Part shown: one piece after another, positions 8,217-17,687 of the stretch
Layout of the letters: every line of letters starts with the position of its first letter
Numbering within the stretch: position 1 is the stretch's first letter
NCBI RefSeq assembly: GCF_024362405.1
Contig: NZ_CP101454.1
Span: forward strand, 2,046,001 to 2,110,000
From: Halorarius litoreus
GTDB taxonomy: Archaea; Halobacteriota; Halobacteria; Halobacteriales; Haloarculaceae
DNA length: 64,000 nt
Reading direction: 5' to 3'
Made by a program: the position numbers and the translations under genes
Notes under the pieces: generated by a model
Told to the model about the DNA's origin: nothing
Database searches by the model: none
The model's input: only the letters and a program-made list of their open reading frames with translations

Positions 8217-8243
8217 GGTTTAAGTCGGCGGAAGTTCCGACTT
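8217..8243 (+). promoter_or_regulatory. TATA-like element and perfect inverted repeat before upp
   Basis: A TATA-like gggtttaag overlaps the left arm of a perfect 7-base inverted repeat, aagtcgg (8222-8228) and ccgactt (8237-8243), separated by eight bases. The repeat ends seven bases before the upp start codon. Because the TATA element is about 30 bases from the ATG, transcription probably begins near the start codon, so the repeat would sit in promoter DNA and suit a dimeric repressor better than an RNA hairpin. Confidence 0.45.
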
Positions 8244-8249
8244 CGAACT

Positions 8250-8924
8250 ATGACCATCGAGGACCGGGACGACGCCTACGTGGTGGGCCACGCCCTCGCG
8301 AAGCACACGCTCTCGCACCTCCGTTCGACGTCGACCGAACAGGTGAGCTTCCGCAAGGGGCTCGTGAAGCTCGGCCGCATCTGTGGCTACGAGATCATCG
8401 ACGGGCTGATGGAGACCGAGTTCGTCTCCATCACGACGCCGCTTGCGGAGACCACCGGCGAGCGCGTGAAGGGGCTCGACGACGTCGTCATCATCAACGT
8501 ACTGCGCGCGGCGACGCCGTTCGTCGAGGGACTGTTGAAGGCGTTCCCCCGCGCGAAACAGGGCGTCATCTCTGCGGGCCGCGACGAGTCGGCAGGGATG
8601 AACGAGGAGGGAGAGTTCCCCATCACCATCGACTACGTGAAGCTCCCCGAGATCAAGGACGACGACACCGTCATCGTCGCCGACCCGATGCTCGCCACCG
8701 GGAGCACGATGGTCGCCGTCCTCGAGGAGATTCTGGAGAACGGCTCCCCGGAGCGCCTGCTCGTCCTGTCGGCGGTCGCCGCCCCGCCGGGGCTCGTCCG
8801 CGTGAGCGAGGCGTACCCCGAAGTCGACATCCTGACGGTCGCCATCGACGAGCGGCTCGACGACGACGGCTTCATCGTCCCCGGGCTCGGCGACGCGGGC
8901 GACCGCGCGTTCCGCACGACCTGA
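8250..8924 (+). CDS. upp: Uracil phosphoribosyltransferase
   Basis: A 224-residue enzyme that converts uracil and PRPP into UMP in pyrimidine salvage. Family signs are [20 protein letters not shown] near the N terminus, [22 protein letters not shown] (uracil side), [20 protein letters not shown], the PRPP-binding loop [20 protein letters not shown] and the C-terminal [20 protein letters not shown] that contacts uracil. The length is normal. It is a single gene, with its own TATA-like element and an inverted repeat at the promoter, and is followed by a 470-base gap. Confidence 0.96.
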   Translation: MTIEDRDDAYVVGHALAKHTLSHLRSTSTEQVSFRKGLVKLGRICGYEIIDGLMETEFVSITTPLAETTGERVKGLDDVVIINVLRAATPFVEGLLKAFPRAKQGVISAGRDESAGMNEEGEFPITIDYVKLPEIKDDDTVIVADPMLATGSTMVAVLEEILENGSPERLLVLSAVAAPPGLVRVSEAYPEVDILTVAIDERLDDDGFIVPGLGDAGDRAFRTT

Positions 8925-9397
8925 GCCCGGCACCGAACCGGGTGTTTCAAGAGGGGTGGTCGGGTAGACGGAACTCCCCACTGTCACGTCGTGCATGTCC
9001 CGACGCTCCGCGTGAACCCCCTGTCTTCACCTGGAAATACGCCCGACAGCGTCCCGAAACGACCTCCACCGGAATTTTTGCACGACGGGCGTCAGACACG
9101 CTTCCCTCTGGTGGTTTCACGGCTCGCATCCCAGGACTCGACGGGACCGCTCACACGAACGTTCGACCGACCGACAGCAATCGGCCCCTGTCCCGACACG
9201 CGTCCCCTGTTCAACGTCACTACCGGCCGATAACAACTGTGAATAGTTTTCGACAGCTTCGATGACACCACCGAACCGATAGTCGAAAACTACCTCAGTA
9301 GTCCTCATCTACTCAAATATCCAATAGTTTCTGAATCGGGATAGTTCGTGTAACAACATCCACACCGTTTATGACTGGTGGTTCCCATGGAGTATGT
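8925..9397. other. Intergenic region with TRAP operon promoter
   Basis: About 470 bases without a convincing gene. The first 300 are GC-rich and contain only shadow-like ORFs on both strands with no acidic haloarchaeal bias. From about 9236 the DNA becomes clearly AT-rich. The sequence tttatg at 9368-9373 lies about 28 bases before the chosen start of the TRAP binding protein and is the best TATA candidate. No tRNA or CRISPR-like repeat was seen. Confidence 0.5.
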
Positions 9398-10432
9398 ATG
9401 GCACACGAGAGTCCACTCGACCGCAGAACGTTTCTCGCAACCAGTGGCGTGGCCGGTATCGCCGCACTCGCCGGCTGTACAGGCACCGGCGGTGATGGTG
9501 GCGATGGTGGCGATGGCGGCGACGGCGGTGACGGTGGCTCCGGCGACGGCGACGGTGGCTCCGGCGACGGCGGCAGCGGTGAGACCCGCCTGTCGTGGCA
9601 CGCTGGTGGGACCGGTGGGACGTACTTCCCGCTCTCGAACGAGTTCAAGCAGGTCATCGAGTCGAACACGAGCTTCAAGATTCAGGTCCAGTCGACCGGC
9701 GCGTCCGTCGAGAACGTCGGCTCGCTGGCTAGCGGGGACGCGGACTTCGCGCTCATCCAGAACGACGTCGCCTACTTCGCGAAGAACGGCACCGGCATCG
9801 ACGCGTTCAAAGACAACGCCGTAGAGAACCTCCGCGGCGTCGCCACGCTGTACCCGGAGACCATCACCATCGTCACCCTCGCCAGCACGGGCATCAGCGA
9901 GCCCGCTGACCTCGAGGGCAAGACCATCAACACCGGTGACCTCGGCTCCGGAACGCAGGTCAACGCCGTCCAGATCCTGGAGGCGCTCGGCATCAGCGAC
10001 TACACCGAGCAGAACGCCGGGTTCTCGACCGCCGCGGACCAGCTGAAGAACGGCGACATCGACGCGGCGTTCGTCGTCGGCGGCTGGCCGGTCGGCGCGA
10101 TTTCCGACCTCGCGACCACGAACGACGTCGAGATCGTCTCCATCACGGGCGACGACCGACAGGCCGTCCTCGACGCCGCGCCGTTCTATGCCGAGGACAC
10201 CATCCCCGGTGGCACGTACAACGGCATCCCCGAGGACCGCGAGACGGTCTCCGTCCAGGCGATGATCGCGACCCGTGCCGAACTCGCGGCCGACACCGTC
10301 GAGCAGGTCACCGCCGCGATCTTCGACAACCTCGGCGACCTGACGATCAAGACGCAGTTCATCACCAAGGAGAGCGCACAGGACGGGATGTCCATCGACC
10401 TCCACGAAGGCGCCTCCGCATACTTCGGCTAG
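9398..10432 (+). CDS. TAXI-type TRAP transporter solute-binding lipoprotein
   Basis: A 344-residue extracytoplasmic binding protein of the TRAP TAXI class. The N terminus MAHESPLDRRTFLATSG then VAGIAALAGC carries a twin-arginine motif and a lipobox, so it is probably exported folded and lipid-anchored at the cysteine. A glycine-aspartate linker of about 30 residues follows. The ligand domain begins SWHAGGTGGTYFPLSNEFKQ and includes VQSTGASVENVGSLASGDADF and EGKTINTGDLGSGTQVNAV, typical of TAXI proteins that bind carboxylates such as glutamate. The ATG nine codons into the longest frame was chosen because it starts the Tat signal and fits the TATA spacing. It is first in a three-gene operon. 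Confidence 0.93.
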   Translation: MAHESPLDRRTFLATSGVAGIAALAGCTGTGGDGGDGGDGGDGGDGGSGDGDGGSGDGGSGETRLSWHAGGTGGTYFPLSNEFKQVIESNTSFKIQVQSTGASVENVGSLASGDADFALIQNDVAYFAKNGTGIDAFKDNAVENLRGVATLYPETITIVTLASTGISEPADLEGKTINTGDLGSGTQVNAVQILEALGISDYTEQNAGFSTAADQLKNGDIDAAFVVGGWPVGAISDLATTNDVEIVSITGDDRQAVLDAAPFYAEDTIPGGTYNGIPEDRETVSVQAMIATRAELAADTVEQVTAAIFDNLGDLTIKTQFITKESAQDGMSIDLHEGASAYFG

Positions 10433-10435
10433 CGG

Positions 10436-10918
10436 ATGGACGCGCGCCGTCTCGTCGTCGTCGCGCTCGTCGTCGTGGCGGGCAGTGCCGGCTTCGTGGC
10501 GGCCCAACCCGATCGCGTACTCGTCGTCGAGGACGCCGACACCGGCGATAGACTGTTGACCGTGCCCGTCGAGGACGGTTCCACGGTGACGCTCACGTAC
10601 ACCCACAGCGTCGAGAAGACCCCCGTCGAGGACGTCTACACCGTCGACGGCACCCGACTCGACAACTCGCTGATGCGCTTCGAGTCGTACGGCTGGGGGC
10701 TGCCGGCCCGTGAGGACGTCCGGCTTGAGGACGGCTGGTTCGTCTTCGATCCCGACCGGACGTACGACGAGTTCTACGTGAAGCCCGGTCGCATCGCCGG
10801 GCACACCCTGACCGTCGACGGCGAGACGTACGACCTCGTCGAGCTCTCGAACGCGAGTTCGGTCCGTATCGCCGTCGAACGCCGGTCCCCCCTCCCTGCC
10901 TTCCAGGTTTCATCATGA
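10436..10918 (+). CDS. DUF1850 family protein of the TRAP operon
   Basis: A 160-residue protein with a hydrophobic N-terminal signal (about residues 4-22) and a beta-rich domain that fits DUF1850: LTVPVEDGSTVTLTYTHSVE, PVEDVYTVDG, MRFESYGWGLPA. DUF1850 proteins are regularly encoded between TAXI binding proteins and fused TRAP permeases and are thought to be accessory; their exact job is not established. It starts three bases after the binding-protein stop codon and overlaps the permease start by four bases (ATGA), so the three are almost certainly co-translated. Confidence 0.88.
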   Translation: MDARRLVVVALVVVAGSAGFVAAQPDRVLVVEDADTGDRLLTVPVEDGSTVTLTYTHSVEKTPVEDVYTVDGTRLDNSLMRFESYGWGLPAREDVRLEDGWFVFDPDRTYDEFYVKPGRIAGHTLTVDGETYDLVELSNASSVRIAVERRSPLPAFQVSS

Positions 10919-13545
10919 GTACACGCGACGACCAACCGAACGACCCCATCGACCCGACCGAGGATCCGGACGTACTGACCGAAGAGGAGCAGGAGGAACT
11001 CCTCAAGGAGCTCGAACGCAAGCGGTCGCTCTCGGGAGCGGCGGCCATCGTCGTCTCGCTCATCGCCATCGCCTTCTCGCTGTATCAGGTGTGGCTCGCT
11101 GCCCGCGGCTTCGAGTTCGTCTTCACGCTGCCGCTCGTGGGCGAGGTCGAACTCGCCGCGCTCCAGCAGCTCCAGGTGAACGCGATTCACGTCGTGTTCG
11201 CACTCGTGGTCGCGTTCGCGCTGTTCCCACCGTCGACCGGCCAGGGGTTCGTCTCCCGCCGGCTCGCGAAGATCGTTCCCGGTGCCCGCGCGCGATTCGG
11301 TGACGACTCACCCGTCACGCGCGTGCTCGCCGCGCTCGCCGGTGCCGTCCGCTGGTTCGCCGGCGACGCCGACATGAACCGGGTGACGCCCGTCGACTTC
11401 GTGTTCATCGCCTTCGCGCTCTCGGCGGCGTACTACTACATGACGGAGTTCGACGAGATCCTCCGGATGCGTGCGCTCGGCCTCGACGCGGGGCGCACGG
11501 TGGGCGAGATATACACGTTCCTCGCGCCGCTGAACAGCGTCCCCATCCTCGGGGAGTCGTCGTGGGCGTACCTGCTCGCCATCGGCGTCGCACTCCTCGT
11601 GCTCGATGCGACCCGTCGGGTCCTCGGGTTCTACCTGATGGTCATCGTCGGCTCGTTCATCGTCTACGCGAAGTACGCGTTCCTCATCCCCCTCGACGCC
11701 CCGTTCATCTCGGTGCTGTCGACGACCGAGGCGTCGTGGGCGACCATCGCGCGGAACCTCTGGTACACCGACCAGGGGATTCTGGGCGTGCCGGTGCTGG
11801 TGTCGGTGCAGTTCATCTACATCTTCATCCTGTTCGGCGCGTTCCTCGAGATGTCGGGCGCGGGCCAGTGGCTCATCGACCTCGCGTACGCCGCGACCGG
11901 GCGCCGGAAGGGCGGCCCCGCGAAGGCGTCGATTCTCGCCTCCGGGTTCATGGGGACGATCTCGGGCTCCTCCATCGCGAACACCGTCACGACGGGGGCG
12001 TTCACCATCCCGCTGATGAAGAAGTCCGGCTACCGGGCGTCGTTCGCGGGCGCGGTCGAGGCCTCTGCGTCCTCTGGCGGGCAGATTCTCCCGCCCGTCA
12101 TGGGCGCGGCGGCGTTCCTCATCGTCGAGTACACGCTGACGCCGTACGCGGACGTGATTCTCGCGGCGGCCATCCCGGCCATCGTCTTCTTCTTCGGCGT
12201 CTGGGTGATGGTGCACCTGGAGGCGTCGCGACTCGGTATCGGTGGCGTCGAGGGCGTCGAGCTCGTGAACATGCGTAAACACCTGACCCGCGGCTGGTTC
12301 TACTTCGCGCCCATCGGCCTGTTGCTGTACTTCCTCATCATCGAGCGCCTGTCCGTGGCGCGCTCGGCGTGGTTCACCATCCTCGCCATCATGGCGCTCA
12401 TCGCGTTCGTCGCCGCCTACAGCAAGGAGACCCGCATCCCGCTCGTCGGCGCCATTGCGGTGTTCGCGGCCATCCGTGCGGGACTCGCCTCGATGAATGG
12501 CGAACCCATCGTCGCCACCGTCCTCGGTGGCCTCGGCTGGATCATGATCGGCGGCTCGCTCGCCGTCCTGCTCGCCCGGCCCGGCACCGACCCCGACCTG
12601 CTCGACTACAACGACGACGTGAACGATGCCGCCGAGACGGGCGCCGGGCTGTTCGGCCGCCCCTCGCTGGCGGGGCGGGCGGCGTTCCGCTACCTGACGT
12701 TCATCGTCAAGTCGCTCGACAACGGCGCACGGACCGCGACCACCGTGGTCATCGCGGTCGCCGCCGCCGGCATCATCCCCGGCGTCATCGCGACGACCGG
12801 GCTGGGGCCGAACCTCACGTCGCTCATCCTGAGTCTCGCAGGCGGGTCGCTCGTCGTCCTCCTGCTCATCACGGCGGTGTCGTGTATCATCCTCGGGATG
12901 GGGATGCCGACGACGGTCACCTACATCATCCTCGTCTCGCTGCTCGGCCCGGCTATCGCCGAGTTCGGGATTCCGATTCTCGCGGCGCACCTGTTCATCC
13001 TCTACTTCGGTGTCATCGCCGACATCACGCCGCCCGTCGCGGTCGCGGCGTACGCGGCCTCGGGGGTCGCGAAGTCCGACCCGTTCGAGACCGGCGTCGA
13101 GGCGTTTAGCCTGTCGCTGAACAAGGCCATCGTGCCGTTCGCGTTCGTCCTCTCGCCCGGCATCCTCCTGATTCGGGGTGTCGGGACGGGTGAGGAGGTC
13201 CACGTCCTCAACGCGGCCGACATCGCCGACCTCGGGTTCTTCATCCCCGAGGTGGTCATCCCGGTCATCGGGGTGTTCGTCGGCGTCGTCGCGCTCGCCG
13301 CGACGGTCATCGGGTACCTCTACACGGACGTCTCGCGGGCCGAGCGGCTCGGATTCGCGGTGTCGGCGCTCCTGCTCATGGCGCCCGGCATGATTCTCGG
13401 TCCCCTCTCTGGTATCGTCGGGACGGGCATCGCCATCGATCTCGGCACCCGACTGCTCGGCGGCGCGCTGTTCGCCGCGCTCGTGCTGGCGAACCGGCGC
13501 GGCGCGAGCCCGAAGCGCACCGAGGGCGAGGGCGCAGCGGCCTAG
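10915..13545 (+). CDS. TRAP transporter permease, fused 4TM/12TM subunit
   Basis: An 876-residue membrane protein in which the small (DctQ-like) and large (DctM-like) TRAP permease subunits are fused, as is usual for TAXI systems. The first 40 residues are cytosolic and very acidic. Many hydrophobic segments follow; landmarks are the family stretch ASILASGFMGTISGSSIANT, VEASASSGGQILPPVMGAAA, and a second copy of the transport motif in the C-terminal half with ILGMGMPTTVTYIILVSLLG and FGVIADITPPVAVAAYAASG. It would import the solute caught by the binding protein, driven by an ion gradient, sodium being usual for TRAP systems. The stop codon overlaps that of the convergent IMPACT gene. Confidence 0.94.
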   Translation: MSTRDDQPNDPIDPTEDPDVLTEEEQEELLKELERKRSLSGAAAIVVSLIAIAFSLYQVWLAARGFEFVFTLPLVGEVELAALQQLQVNAIHVVFALVVAFALFPPSTGQGFVSRRLAKIVPGARARFGDDSPVTRVLAALAGAVRWFAGDADMNRVTPVDFVFIAFALSAAYYYMTEFDEILRMRALGLDAGRTVGEIYTFLAPLNSVPILGESSWAYLLAIGVALLVLDATRRVLGFYLMVIVGSFIVYAKYAFLIPLDAPFISVLSTTEASWATIARNLWYTDQGILGVPVLVSVQFIYIFILFGAFLEMSGAGQWLIDLAYAATGRRKGGPAKASILASGFMGTISGSSIANTVTTGAFTIPLMKKSGYRASFAGAVEASASSGGQILPPVMGAAAFLIVEYTLTPYADVILAAAIPAIVFFFGVWVMVHLEASRLGIGGVEGVELVNMRKHLTRGWFYFAPIGLLLYFLIIERLSVARSAWFTILAIMALIAFVAAYSKETRIPLVGAIAVFAAIRAGLASMNGEPIVATVLGGLGWIMIGGSLAVLLARPGTDPDLLDYNDDVNDAAETGAGLFGRPSLAGRAAFRYLTFIVKSLDNGARTATTVVIAVAAAGIIPGVIATTGLGPNLTSLILSLAGGSLVVLLLITAVSCIILGMGMPTTVTYIILVSLLGPAIAEFGIPILAAHLFILYFGVIADITPPVAVAAYAASGVAKSDPFETGVEAFSLSLNKAIVPFAFVLSPGILLIRGVGTGEEVHVLNAADIADLGFFIPEVVIPVIGVFVGVVALAATVIGYLYTDVSRAERLGFAVSALLLMAPGMILGPLSGIVGTGIAIDLGTRLLGGALFAALVLANRRGASPKRTEGEGAAA

Positions 13546-14147
13546 AACTCTAGCTCCGCGCGCCCACTCGTCGCACTCCTGATTCTGTCGCGCAGGCCAC
13601 TCGCCTCGGCGACGGGCACGCGCACCGCGAACGTGACGCGTTCGTCGTAGTCGGCGTCGAACTCGACGCCCGTCGATTCGAGCAGTCCCCGGACGGTCCC
13701 TGAGTCGTCGTAGTCGACGGTGATGCCGAGCCGTTCGTGGGGGACCTCCTCGACGACTCCTGCGGCGTCGACGGCGTCCTTCACGGCCTGTCCGTACGCG
13801 CGGACCAGCCCGCCGACGCCGAGGTTCGTCCCGCCGTAGTAGCGCGTGACGACGACGGCGGCGTTCTCGAGTGACTGGCCCTGCAGCACGTTGAGGGCGG
13901 GCTTGCCGGCGCTCCCAGAGGGCTCGCCGTCGTCGCTCGAATATTCGCGGAACGGCGAGGCACGGACGCGGTACGCGGGGACGTTGTGGGTCGCGTCGGC
14001 GTACTCGGCTTCGATCTCTTGGATGAACGCCTCGGCCGCCTCGACGGTCTCGACGGGCCGGGCGTGGCCGATGAACTCGGAGCCCTGTACCGTGAACTCC
14101 GCCCGGGCGGGGCCAGCCAGCGTGCGATACGGCTCGGTGTCGGGCAT
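13542..14147 (-). CDS. IMPACT/YigZ family protein
   Basis: A 201-residue member of the UPF0029/IMPACT family. The N-terminal domain shows the family signature SSDDGEPSGSAGKPALNVLQ and AAVVVTRYYGGTNLGVGGLV followed by RAYGQAVKDAV; the C-terminal ferredoxin-like domain covers about residues 140-200. Eukaryotic IMPACT regulates translation through GCN1, while the prokaryotic role is unclear. Its start codon abuts the stop codon of the ACT-domain gene, so the two probably form an operon. It converges on the TRAP permease gene with a four-base overlap. Confidence 0.93.
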   Translation of the reverse strand: MPDTEPYRTLAGPARAEFTVQGSEFIGHARPVETVEAAEAFIQEIEAEYADATHNVPAYRVRASPFREYSSDDGEPSGSAGKPALNVLQGQSLENAAVVVTRYYGGTNLGVGGLVRAYGQAVKDAVDAAGVVEEVPHERLGITVDYDDSGTVRGLLESTGVEFDADYDERVTFAVRVPVAEASGLRDRIRSATSGRAELEF

Positions 14148-14651
14148 CTACTCGAGTTCGACCTTCCGGACGAACTCGAGGCTCGTGAGCTGGTTCAGCA
14201 GGTCGCCGGGGAGCGGTTCGTCCGTGATGATGTGCAGTTTGGGCTCGTCGGTGAACTCGGGGTCCTCGCTGATGGTCTGGCGGATGGAGATTCCGTGGTT
14301 CGCGATGAGCGTCGTCACCTTCGCGACGATGCCGGGTTCGTCCGCGGCGGCGACGTGGACGGTGAGAACGGTCAAATCGAGCACCGGCGCGAGGTCCATC
14401 AGCGATGGGATGGAGGAGATGTTCCGGAAGATCTGCTCCAGTTCGGGGTCCGCGAGGATGGCGTCGGTCGTCGCGTCGACCACCCGGCGGTCGACTCCCA
14501 CCTCGCGGGCGATGCCGGTGTTCGGAATCTCGATGCCGCCGGAGACCACCCGTCCGGCCTCGTTGACCGAGAAGCCGCGTTCGAGCAGCAGCCTGACGAC
14601 CTCCCGCTGCCCGGGGGAGTCGGCGAACTTCCCCATGATTTCGTCGAACAT
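14148..14651 (-). CDS. HTH and ACT-domain amino-acid-responsive regulator
   Basis: A 167-residue protein with two parts. Residues about 1-80 hold helices including IPNTGIAREVGVDRRVVDAT, which looks like a winged-helix or helix-turn-helix segment. Residues about 93-167 form an ACT domain: LTVLTVHVAAADEPGIVAKV, TLIANHGISIRQTISEDPEF and the final strand RKVELE. ACT domains bind amino acids, so a regulator of amino acid metabolism is likely; the ligand is unknown. The start MFDEIMGKFADSPGQREVV was chosen over a 78-residue extension because the extension is low-quality sequence that runs into a short inverted-repeat element. Confidence 0.85.
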   Translation of the reverse strand: MFDEIMGKFADSPGQREVVRLLLERGFSVNEAGRVVSGGIEIPNTGIAREVGVDRRVVDATTDAILADPELEQIFRNISSIPSLMDLAPVLDLTVLTVHVAAADEPGIVAKVTTLIANHGISIRQTISEDPEFTDEPKLHIITDEPLPGDLLNQLTSLEFVRKVELE

Positions 14652-14738
14652 GCCTGCGTGGTGGCGGCCCGGGGTTTTGGTGTTTCCGGGCGAGGTGTTG
14701 TTTCTCGCTCGTGGGGTGCGACACGCAGGACGGACGAC

Positions 14739-14809
14739 ACCTCGAACGCCCCCGTTCGCTCCGGTCGCGCAGCCAGTCGAACCGTCGAGCGCGTCGGGGC
14801 GTTCGAGGT
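14739..14809. repeat. Short foldback element (71 bp), relative of the 276-bp element near 24 kb
   Basis: A perfect 14-base terminal inverted repeat, acctcgaacgcccc (14739-14752) and ggggcgttcgaggt (14796-14809), encloses 43 bases with no ORF. The arms differ from those of the element at 23844-24119 at a single position per arm, and the right flank inside the element (gagcgcgtcggggc) is identical in both. It lies between the ACT regulator and the zinc-ribbon gene. Confidence 0.7.
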
Positions 14810-14907
14810 GGTGCTCTCGGCCGCTCTGTCCCATGCTGAGTCCCCCACACCACCTCCACGTCCTGCTAGCCGATGGCGTTTTCACGGAGCCTGTTCATCC
14901 ACGTTGC

Positions 14908-15510
14908 ATGCGCCAGCTCTCCGGTTGCGACTTCTGTGGCGGCACCGCCAGCGGCACGTTCGAGGTCCTCCCCGCCGAGTACGACCCCGAGGGGAAGGGG
15001 AAGCGGATGCTGCTGTGTGACCACTGCCGTGACGCGCTCTCGTCCATCCTCGACCCGCTGCTCGACGCCAAGGCCGAGGCCGGGGGCCGTAACCTCGGGG
15101 GCGACGTGGAGCCGGACATCTCGCCGGTTTCCGACGAACGCGAGGACACGGCCGACGAGAGCGACGACTCCATCGACGCGGACGCCGAATCGTCGGGTGC
15201 GCCCGGCGACCACCTCGAAGCGAACGGGGGCACCGAGAGCGAGTCGGCCGACCAGCCGGCTGCCGACGACGAATCGACCGGCTCCCAGATGGCCGCGACC
15301 GGTGCGGGCGCCTCCTCGCGGGTACCGAAGGGCTACCGGAAGGTGCTGCGCTTCCTGGAGAACCGCGAGATGCCGATGGACCGGCAGGAGGCCATCGAGA
15401 TGACCGCGGGCGCGTACGGCATGGACGAGTCGGCGGTCGACGCGGCCATCGACCACGCCGTGAGCCACGGGCGGCTGAAGTCCTACGACGGCGAGATTCG
15501 GCGGGCCTGA
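14908..15510 (+). CDS. Zinc-ribbon protein with C-terminal helical domain, unknown function
   Basis: A 200-residue protein not assigned to a named family. Residues 1-50 contain two CxxC pairs, C7-D-F-C10 (in SGCDFCGG) and CDHC in MLLCDHCRDALS, which should bind one zinc. Residues about 65-135 are a disordered acidic and serine-rich linker. The last 65 residues form a compact helical domain, GYRKVLRFLENREMPMDRQE then AIEMTAGAYGMDESAVDAAI, ending VSHGRLKSYDGEIRR, which resembles a small winged-helix domain. A DNA- or RNA-associated role is plausible. The first ATG after the short foldback element was used as start because the cysteine motif follows at once. Confidence 0.75.
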   Translation: MRQLSGCDFCGGTASGTFEVLPAEYDPEGKGKRMLLCDHCRDALSSILDPLLDAKAEAGGRNLGGDVEPDISPVSDEREDTADESDDSIDADAESSGAPGDHLEANGGTESESADQPAADDESTGSQMAATGAGASSRVPKGYRKVLRFLENREMPMDRQEAIEMTAGAYGMDESAVDAAIDHAVSHGRLKSYDGEIRRA

Positions 15511-15596
15511 GCCTGATTGGCCGTCGCAACCGCCGGATACGGCGGCCGATACGGCCCGCAGTTTCTTCTATCGTGAGTCGTACGTCCGACTGACCG

Positions 15597-17000
15597 ATGG
15601 CCGCGCCGCACGAGTATCCGGGGCTGCTCGACCACGCGCAGGACCTCTTTCTGGTGCTGGCGGCCGACGGCGAAATCCAGTACGCGAACGCCGCCACGGA
15701 GCGCATCCTCGGCTACCCGCCGCGGGCGCTGGTCGGGCAGGACGCGTTCGCGTTCGTCCACCCCGAGGACCGCGCGGCGACCCGCGAGACGTTCGACCGG
15801 CTCGTGGCAAGCGACGGGGCGGTCGACGAGGTGGAGTACCGCACGCTCGCGGCCGACGGCTCGTGGGTCTGGCTCCAGAGCCGGATGGAGGGGGTGACGA
15901 GCCCCGACCTCGACGGCTACGTCGTCAGCGCTCGCGACGTGGCCGACCGGAAACACGCCGAGGCCGAGCGGGAAGCGAGCCGGGCGCAACTCCAGGAGAT
16001 CGCCGAGCAGGCGAACGACGTGCTGTGGATGTTCTCCGCCGACTGGGCCGAACTGCTGTTCGTGAACCCCGCCTACGAAGAGATCTGGGGGCAGTCGGTG
16101 GCCGACCTCCGCGAGGACCCGACCTCGTTCCTCGACGGCGTTCACCCCGACGACCGCGAGCAGGTCGTCGCGGAGATGGCCCGGCTCTCGGCGGGCGAGG
16201 AGGTGAGCGTCGAGTACCGGGTGAACCCCGACCGGGAGTTCCGGCGCTGGGTGCAGGTCGAGGGGGTCCCCGTGTTCGAAGACGGTGAGGTGGCACGAAT
16301 CGTCGGCTACGCCCGCGACGTGACCGACCGCCGCCGCCGCGAACGCCAGTTGCGGGTGATGGACCGGCTGCTCCGGCACAACCTCAACAACGACATGAAC
16401 GTCATCCTCGGGCACGCCGAGCTGGCACAGGAGGCGACGAGGGCCGACCTCCAGGGGCACCTCGACACCATCGTTCGCACCGGCGAGTCGCTGCTGGCGA
16501 CCGCCGCCAAGGAGCGAGACATCGTCGACGTGCTCGTCGAGCCGCTGGCGCGCACCCCGGTGGCGGTGGCGCCCCTCGTCCGCGAAGCCGTCGCGGCGGC
16601 ACGCGAGAGCCATCCGGCCGCGACGGTCGAACTGTCGTGTCCGGACGACGTGGGCGTGACCGTTCCGGCGCTCCGGCTCGCGTTCGACGAACTCGTCGAG
16701 AACGCGATCGCGCACACACCCGGGCCGGCACCGACCGTGCGGGTGGTCGTCGACTGCTCGCCGACGCACGTCGACATCGCGGTCCACGACGACGGCCCAC
16801 CGATTCCGACGAACGAGTACCGGCCGCTGTTCGACGACGAGTTCCGCGCCAGCTACCACGGGACGGGACTGGGGCTCACGCTCGCCTGCTGGGTGGTCGA
16901 CCTCGCGGACGGCGACATCGCGTTCGAGCGGGCCGACGGCGGCAACCGGGTCGTCGTCACGCTCCCACGCGACGAGTCGGCGGCGGTGCTCGGTGACTAA
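15597..17000 (+). CDS. PAS-domain sensor histidine kinase
   Basis: A 467-residue soluble sensor kinase. Two PAS domains are visible, about residues 8-115 ([32 protein letters not shown]) and about 130-245 ([34 protein letters not shown]), each ending in a DxTxRK/R-like linker. The dimerisation helix follows with phosphoacceptor H261 in [19 protein letters not shown], a haloarchaeal type of H-box. The ATPase domain has the N box [12 protein letters not shown], the G1 box VHDDGPPIP and the G2 box [15 protein letters not shown]. There are no membrane segments, so it senses a cytosolic or diffusible signal. No response regulator is adjacent. Its 3' end overlaps convergent hisB by four bases. Confidence 0.92.
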   Translation: MAAPHEYPGLLDHAQDLFLVLAADGEIQYANAATERILGYPPRALVGQDAFAFVHPEDRAATRETFDRLVASDGAVDEVEYRTLAADGSWVWLQSRMEGVTSPDLDGYVVSARDVADRKHAEAEREASRAQLQEIAEQANDVLWMFSADWAELLFVNPAYEEIWGQSVADLREDPTSFLDGVHPDDREQVVAEMARLSAGEEVSVEYRVNPDREFRRWVQVEGVPVFEDGEVARIVGYARDVTDRRRRERQLRVMDRLLRHNLNNDMNVILGHAELAQEATRADLQGHLDTIVRTGESLLATAAKERDIVDVLVEPLARTPVAVAPLVREAVAAARESHPAATVELSCPDDVGVTVPALRLAFDELVENAIAHTPGPAPTVRVVVDCSPTHVDIAVHDDGPPIPTNEYRPLFDDEFRASYHGTGLGLTLACWVVDLADGDIAFERADGGNRVVVTLPRDESAAVLGD

Positions 17001-17584
17001 AGTTCGCCCTTCGTGCTCGGGGTGTCGGAGCGCCGGTCGTCGACGCGGGTGGCGTCGTCGAGCGCCCGCGTCAGGCACTTGAACAGCGCCTCGATCTCGT
17101 GGTGGGCGTTGCGACCCTCGACCGACGCGTGGAGCGTCACGTCGGCGTGCATCGCGAACGACTCACAGAAGTGGCGGGCCATGTCGCTCGTGAACTCTCC
17201 CACCGACGGCTGTGAGAACTCGCCGTCCCACTCGAAGTAGGGGCGACCCGAGATGTCGAGGACCACGCTCGCGACGGCTTCGTCGAGCGGCACCTTCCGG
17301 TCGGCGTAGCGCGTGATGGCTCGCTTGTCGCCGAGCGCCTCGGCGAAGGCGTCGCCGAGCGTGATGCCCACGTCCTCGACGGTGTGGTGGTCGTCGATGG
17401 CGAGGTCGCCGTCACAGCGCACCGTCAGATCGAACAGCCCGTGTTTGGCGAACGCTTCGAGCATGTGGTCGAAGAAGCCGACGCCCGTCTCGATGGTCGC
17501 GTCGCCGTCGCCGTCGATGTCCAGGACGACTTCGATGTCCGTCTCCGCCGTCTCGCGCGTGACGGCGGCGCTTCGGTCGCTCAT
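16997..17584 (-). CDS. hisB: Imidazoleglycerol-phosphate dehydratase
   Basis: A 195-residue monofunctional IGP dehydratase, catalysing the sixth step of histidine synthesis (imidazole-glycerol phosphate to imidazole-acetol phosphate). Metal-binding motifs are present: [25 protein letters not shown] and [14 protein letters not shown]. The start [20 protein letters not shown] was chosen; the upstream 21-codon extension is proline- and arginine-rich and not family-like. The histidinol phosphatase half of enteric HisB is absent, as usual outside proteobacteria. Other histidine genes (hisA, hisI) lie 3 and 8 kb away as separate units, so the pathway is dispersed. Confidence 0.96.
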   Translation of the reverse strand: MSDRSAAVTRETAETDIEVVLDIDGDGDATIETGVGFFDHMLEAFAKHGLFDLTVRCDGDLAIDDHHTVEDVGITLGDAFAEALGDKRAITRYADRKVPLDEAVASVVLDISGRPYFEWDGEFSQPSVGEFTSDMARHFCESFAMHADVTLHASVEGRNAHHEIEALFKCLTRALDDATRVDDRRSDTPSTKGEL

Positions 17585-17687
17585 ACCTGCTCCTATCGGG
17601 GCTCGCACAAGCCCGTTTCGGGCGCGTGGGGTCGCGTCACGCGCCACCGGTCACAAGCTACTCGACCCGCCCGGGTATGTAGCCGGT

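Noticed and set aside
8991-9233. Possible 80-residue protein in the gap after upp
   Set aside because: Composition is proline-, threonine- and arginine-rich with no promoter at the right distance, and no strand or helix pattern supports it.
11308-14859. A minus-strand open frame of over 1100 codons antisense to the TRAP permease and IMPACT genes
   Set aside because: It is arginine-, glycine- and proline-rich, lacks any domain, and covers three well-supported genes; long antisense frames are expected in GC-rich DNA with strong codon bias.
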